64,000 nt of DNA from Sternotherus odoratus (Eukaryota; Chordata; Testudines; Kinosternidae). Made by a program: the position numbers and the translations under genes. The stretch spans positions 14,390,285 through 14,454,284 of the forward strand of contig JAVMKO010000021.1 in assembly GCA_032164245.1 (NCBI GenBank). Direction: 5' to 3'. Shown one piece after another: positions 60,791 through 64,000 of this stretch; the first letter of the stretch is position 1, and each line of letters opens with the position of its first letter. The notes under the pieces were generated by a model. It ran no database searches. It was not told where the DNA came from and worked only from the letters and a program-made list of their open reading frames with translations.

Positions 60791-60927
60791 GAAAGCAACA
60801 ACAGCCAATCTTGGCACCACGGTCATCACATGGTGTACCAGGGACTGCCAGGACACCGAAAAAGGAGGGACATCATTGTGTAGAAACCAAATGTGGGAGG
60901 GAAGAACAGCCACGGGGAAACCCCGTC
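60791..60927. repeat. 137-bp direct repeat, copy A
   Basis: It starts AAGCAACAACAGCCAATCTT (from 60793) and ends AACAGCCACGGGGAAACCCC plus GTC. About 94 percent identical to copy B at 63087-63223: 8 substitutions, plus one 3-bp insertion in each copy relative to the other. The flanks are unrelated. The family is unknown to me. Confidence 0.9.
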
Positions 60928-62454
60928 CGGCATGGTCCTCCCTGGAGCACGGGATATAAGGGAAACAAATGGGCACGGCTGTCCATTTCTGCCACAGGGA
61001 AAAGAGGTTGCAGCCCCTCCTCAACACCAGAGAAGCCTTAGAAATGGGGAGCCAGGATTCTGGTGCCAGTGACTTCAGGGTCAGAAGAGAAGACACAAAA
61101 CAAAAACAAAAAACACCCAGAAGAAATGAATTAAACTTGGGTCAGTCAGGTGGGTTAAGAATGTGCAGTATCACCATTCTCATTAACCTTCACAAAGCTC
61201 CTCTCAATCCGGGACCACCCAGTGTTGGAAGTGAGGAGAGCTATACAGTGTGAGAAACCGAAATCTCAACAGAGAGAACTACGGAGACCTGGGACTTTTC
61301 AGTGCTCAGAGGCTATGGGGAGGAGCCCCACAGAAATGCCTATAAATTAATCTGATTATGGATCTGAAGCCATCAGTCAGGGAGGCGTCATCATTTTTCT
61401 TGGCTTGTAACTCAAAAAGCAAACGAGGCGTCAGAGCCTGGTTTGAGAATAATAATTCCTAAATCAAAGATAAATACGTCAGGGCTGCATAAACAGAAAT
61501 GAGAGTGTGGCCTCATAAATAAGGTGTTAATATTTGTGTGCCTAATATTTGTGTTTCCTGCCTTTTACCCAACACAGCTACTAGGGACCTGGATGCCTAT
61601 GATCACAGCTCTCCGGGCTCCCAAGTGCCCAGGTGGCCATGCTCACAAAACCCAGCGGCCAGTACTTTCTAGATGTGGCTATCCAGAGGCCTTGGCTCCA
61701 TGGACAATCTCCCGTGGGTAGGTAATGAGCAGTTACTCTGTCTGCATCGGGGTTCTGAGGAGTCCCTAGGATTAAATGACAGATGTGGGTTCTGCTTTTC
61801 CTTTTCTCCTCAGGCAGCACTTCCCTGGGCATTATCTTCTCAATCTCGGTAGCTTCTCCATGGATTCAAATCAATACTGTACAAAGAATTTTCAGAGCTT
61901 CCCTAACAACTTCGCTGCCACCCCTCCCCACCCTGGCACAGGGGGTCTGGCTGGGGCATTCCTACAGATGTGGAAGTGTGGCTGAGAGGCTCAGGAACTG
62001 GGCCAACACCTCCATGTTTCTGATGGATAGAACAGCAAACACTTAGCTGTCGTCTGCCTAAGTGTTAAGTAGCACGGCTCTCAGTGCATCTGGTGAGGAG
62101 AGGTATATACTTCCTTTTGTACAAAGCACAGAGAATGTTATAGCAGAGGTGTTAATAGCTGGTACCACATAGAACAATTCAGCACATTTAATACTGCCAA
62201 ACTGATTAAGAGTTGCTTTGCCAGGAATAGAGGTGAATGAAACACGAGATGATATGGTTACCACTGAATAAGACATTCTCGTTTGCCCTGAACACAGGCT
62301 AAAAGCACAGGAGACTGAGACATTCTCCAGGCTGGAAGCCAGACTTATTTCAGCCACAGAGTTTTCAATGACAATTCTAACGAACTCATCCTGAGACCCT
62401 ACAAAGTTAGGAGAACAGGTCTTACATGGAATCCATTGTAGGAAGTCCGTCCAC
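60928..62454. other. unannotated sequence
   Basis: No gene or repeat family recognised. Confidence 0.5.
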
Positions 62455-62747
62455 CAAGGACAGTCTACGCTACCGCTTAAGTCGATCTAACTTACGTCAC
62501 ACAATTAAGTGTGAAAGAGTCTATCCCCCTCCTGAGCAACGCAAGTTACACTCCCTACGCACTGTCCATATCAGTGCTATATCGGCAGGAGATGCTCTTC
62601 TACTCACACAGCGTCCGTCTCTCACGGAGGTGGAGTAATTACGCCAACAGGCGAGTGCTCTCCCACCGGCATAGAGCATCATCACAAGAGAGCCTACCGC
62701 AGCAGAGCTGCACTGAAGTAGCACTTCTAGTGTAGACCTGCCCCAAG
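62455..62747. mobile_element. Harbinger-like MITE (GTCTACAC class)
   Basis: The left end AAGGACAGTCTACGCTACCG and right end TCTAGTGTAGACCTGCCCC are inverted relatives, spanning about 290 bp with CTTAAGTCGATCTAACTTAC next to the left end. No coding capacity. It has the same end type as the elements at 41861 and 51145. Confidence 0.6.
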
Positions 62748-62984
62748 ATGCACAACGCTGGGGTGGGAGGGAGGCCCAATTGCTATAGGATTCTTTCCTT
62801 CCTCTCCTTGCTGTCTGTCCTTCCCCAGTGTCCTCTGACTCCTTTGTGGGACCCCACTTCTCAGTCTCAGCCTTAGATCATGCACACACACCCAGTCCCT
62901 AAGAAGGAGGAGACAGACACAAAGAGCACGCTGCTTCTCTCAGATGCAGAGTGTCCACATTTTAAAGCTCACACCTTCATGGCA

Positions 62985-63086
62985 GACTGTGTTTCTTCAC
63001 TGTTGAGCTCTTGGCAGAGCTGGGAACAGAATCCAAGTCTTGAGTGCCGGCCCAGGGACCTAGCCACTAACTCATACTGCCTCTTT
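62985..63086 (-). mobile_element. tRNA-type head of a CORE-SINE, antisense
   Basis: The reverse complement reads GAGGCAGTATGAGTTAGTGG, GACTTGGATTCTGTTCCCAG and CTCTGCC. This matches the MIR/CORE-SINE head (GCAGCATGGTCTAGTGG...GGTTC.ATTCCCAGCTCTGCC). It abuts the 137-bp repeat copy B. Confidence 0.6.
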
Positions 63087-63223
63087 GGAAGCAACGGCAG
63101 CCAATCTTGGCACCACGGTCATCGTCACGTGGTGTACCAGGAACTGCCAGGAAACCGACAAAGGAGGGACATTGTGTAGAAACCAAATGTGGGAGGGAAA
63201 AACAGCCACGGGGAAACCCCGTC
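63087..63223. repeat. 137-bp direct repeat, copy B
   Basis: Direct-orientation partner of 60791-60927. Both copies read in the same minus-strand frame without a stop across the shared part (GFPVAVxPSHIWFLHN, SVSWQxLVHHV), because both indels are 3 bp. I do not recognise the peptide. Confidence 0.9.
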
Positions 63224-63820
<597 letters not shown>

Positions 63821-64000
63821 CAAATGTAAAGAGCCACTCATGACCCTGGGAAACTTTGGATGGTAGTGCTTTCTGTGGAGCGATTGTCTGCATTTCTTTT
63901 CCTTCTAAAACACCGTGCAATTGCCTGAAAATCCGATCTTTTGTTCCTCAAGGGCTCATGTCCCCCTGCTGCTTACCCCGCATCTGAAGTCACAGTCTAT

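Overview
This window reads as nuclear DNA of a sauropsid vertebrate, most likely a turtle. The evidence is the repeat set: CR1 LINE 3' ends that finish in ATTCTATG-like octamers, a tRNA-headed SINE with a CR1-derived tail, Penelope-like retroelement tails, CORE-SINE and L2 remnants, and several families of short inverted-repeat DNA transposons. There is no bacterial-type gene organisation, and I find no confident protein-coding exon, tRNA gene or rRNA gene. The open frames are short and overlap on both strands, as expected by chance. The window is best read as intergenic or deep intronic sequence.

Layout. 1-2.8 kb carries three CR1-type fragments. 3.36-3.81 kb is a GC-rich hAT-like element with a perfect 8-bp target duplication. 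A related 194-bp element lies at 6.4 kb. 7.6-8.2 kb is a GC-rich repeat with strong hairpins. At 10 kb a Tigger-like MITE with TA target sites contains one end of another hAT-like element. 11.5-18 kb is mostly unique. 18.0-18.4 kb is a CR1 3' end. 18.4-28.7 kb is mostly unique, with small L2/CR1 remnants and an AT-rich array.

28.75-29.3 kb is the 3' part of a Penelope-like element, with coding remnant, UTR and terminal tail. 34.3-39.2 kb is a dense layered repeat area: CR1/L3 fragments on both strands, a Penelope tail, MIR/CORE-SINE, L2, and a CR1 copy whose endonuclease start is joined to its 3' end. 41.7-42.7 kb holds two adjacent MITEs. A tRNA-CR1 SINE lies at 45.1-45.3 kb, and further MITEs at 51.1, 53.7, 57.7 and 62.5 kb. 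A 137-bp sequence occurs twice, at 60.8 and 63.1 kb. A perfect 133-bp (AC)n array lies at 63.7 kb.

No genes act together here; what can be described is the history of the repeats. CR1-type LINEs are the probable source of the SINE's tail. The most interesting signal is in the Penelope tails. Two of them fold on paper as very small hammerhead ribozymes, with a 4-bp stem I, a CUGANGA-like core, stem II, a GAAA-like box and a palindromic AGCU in place of stem III. A third tail keeps only the 3' half. Several AT-rich unique blocks contain clustered transcription-factor-like words and could be conserved non-coding elements, but that needs cross-species alignment.
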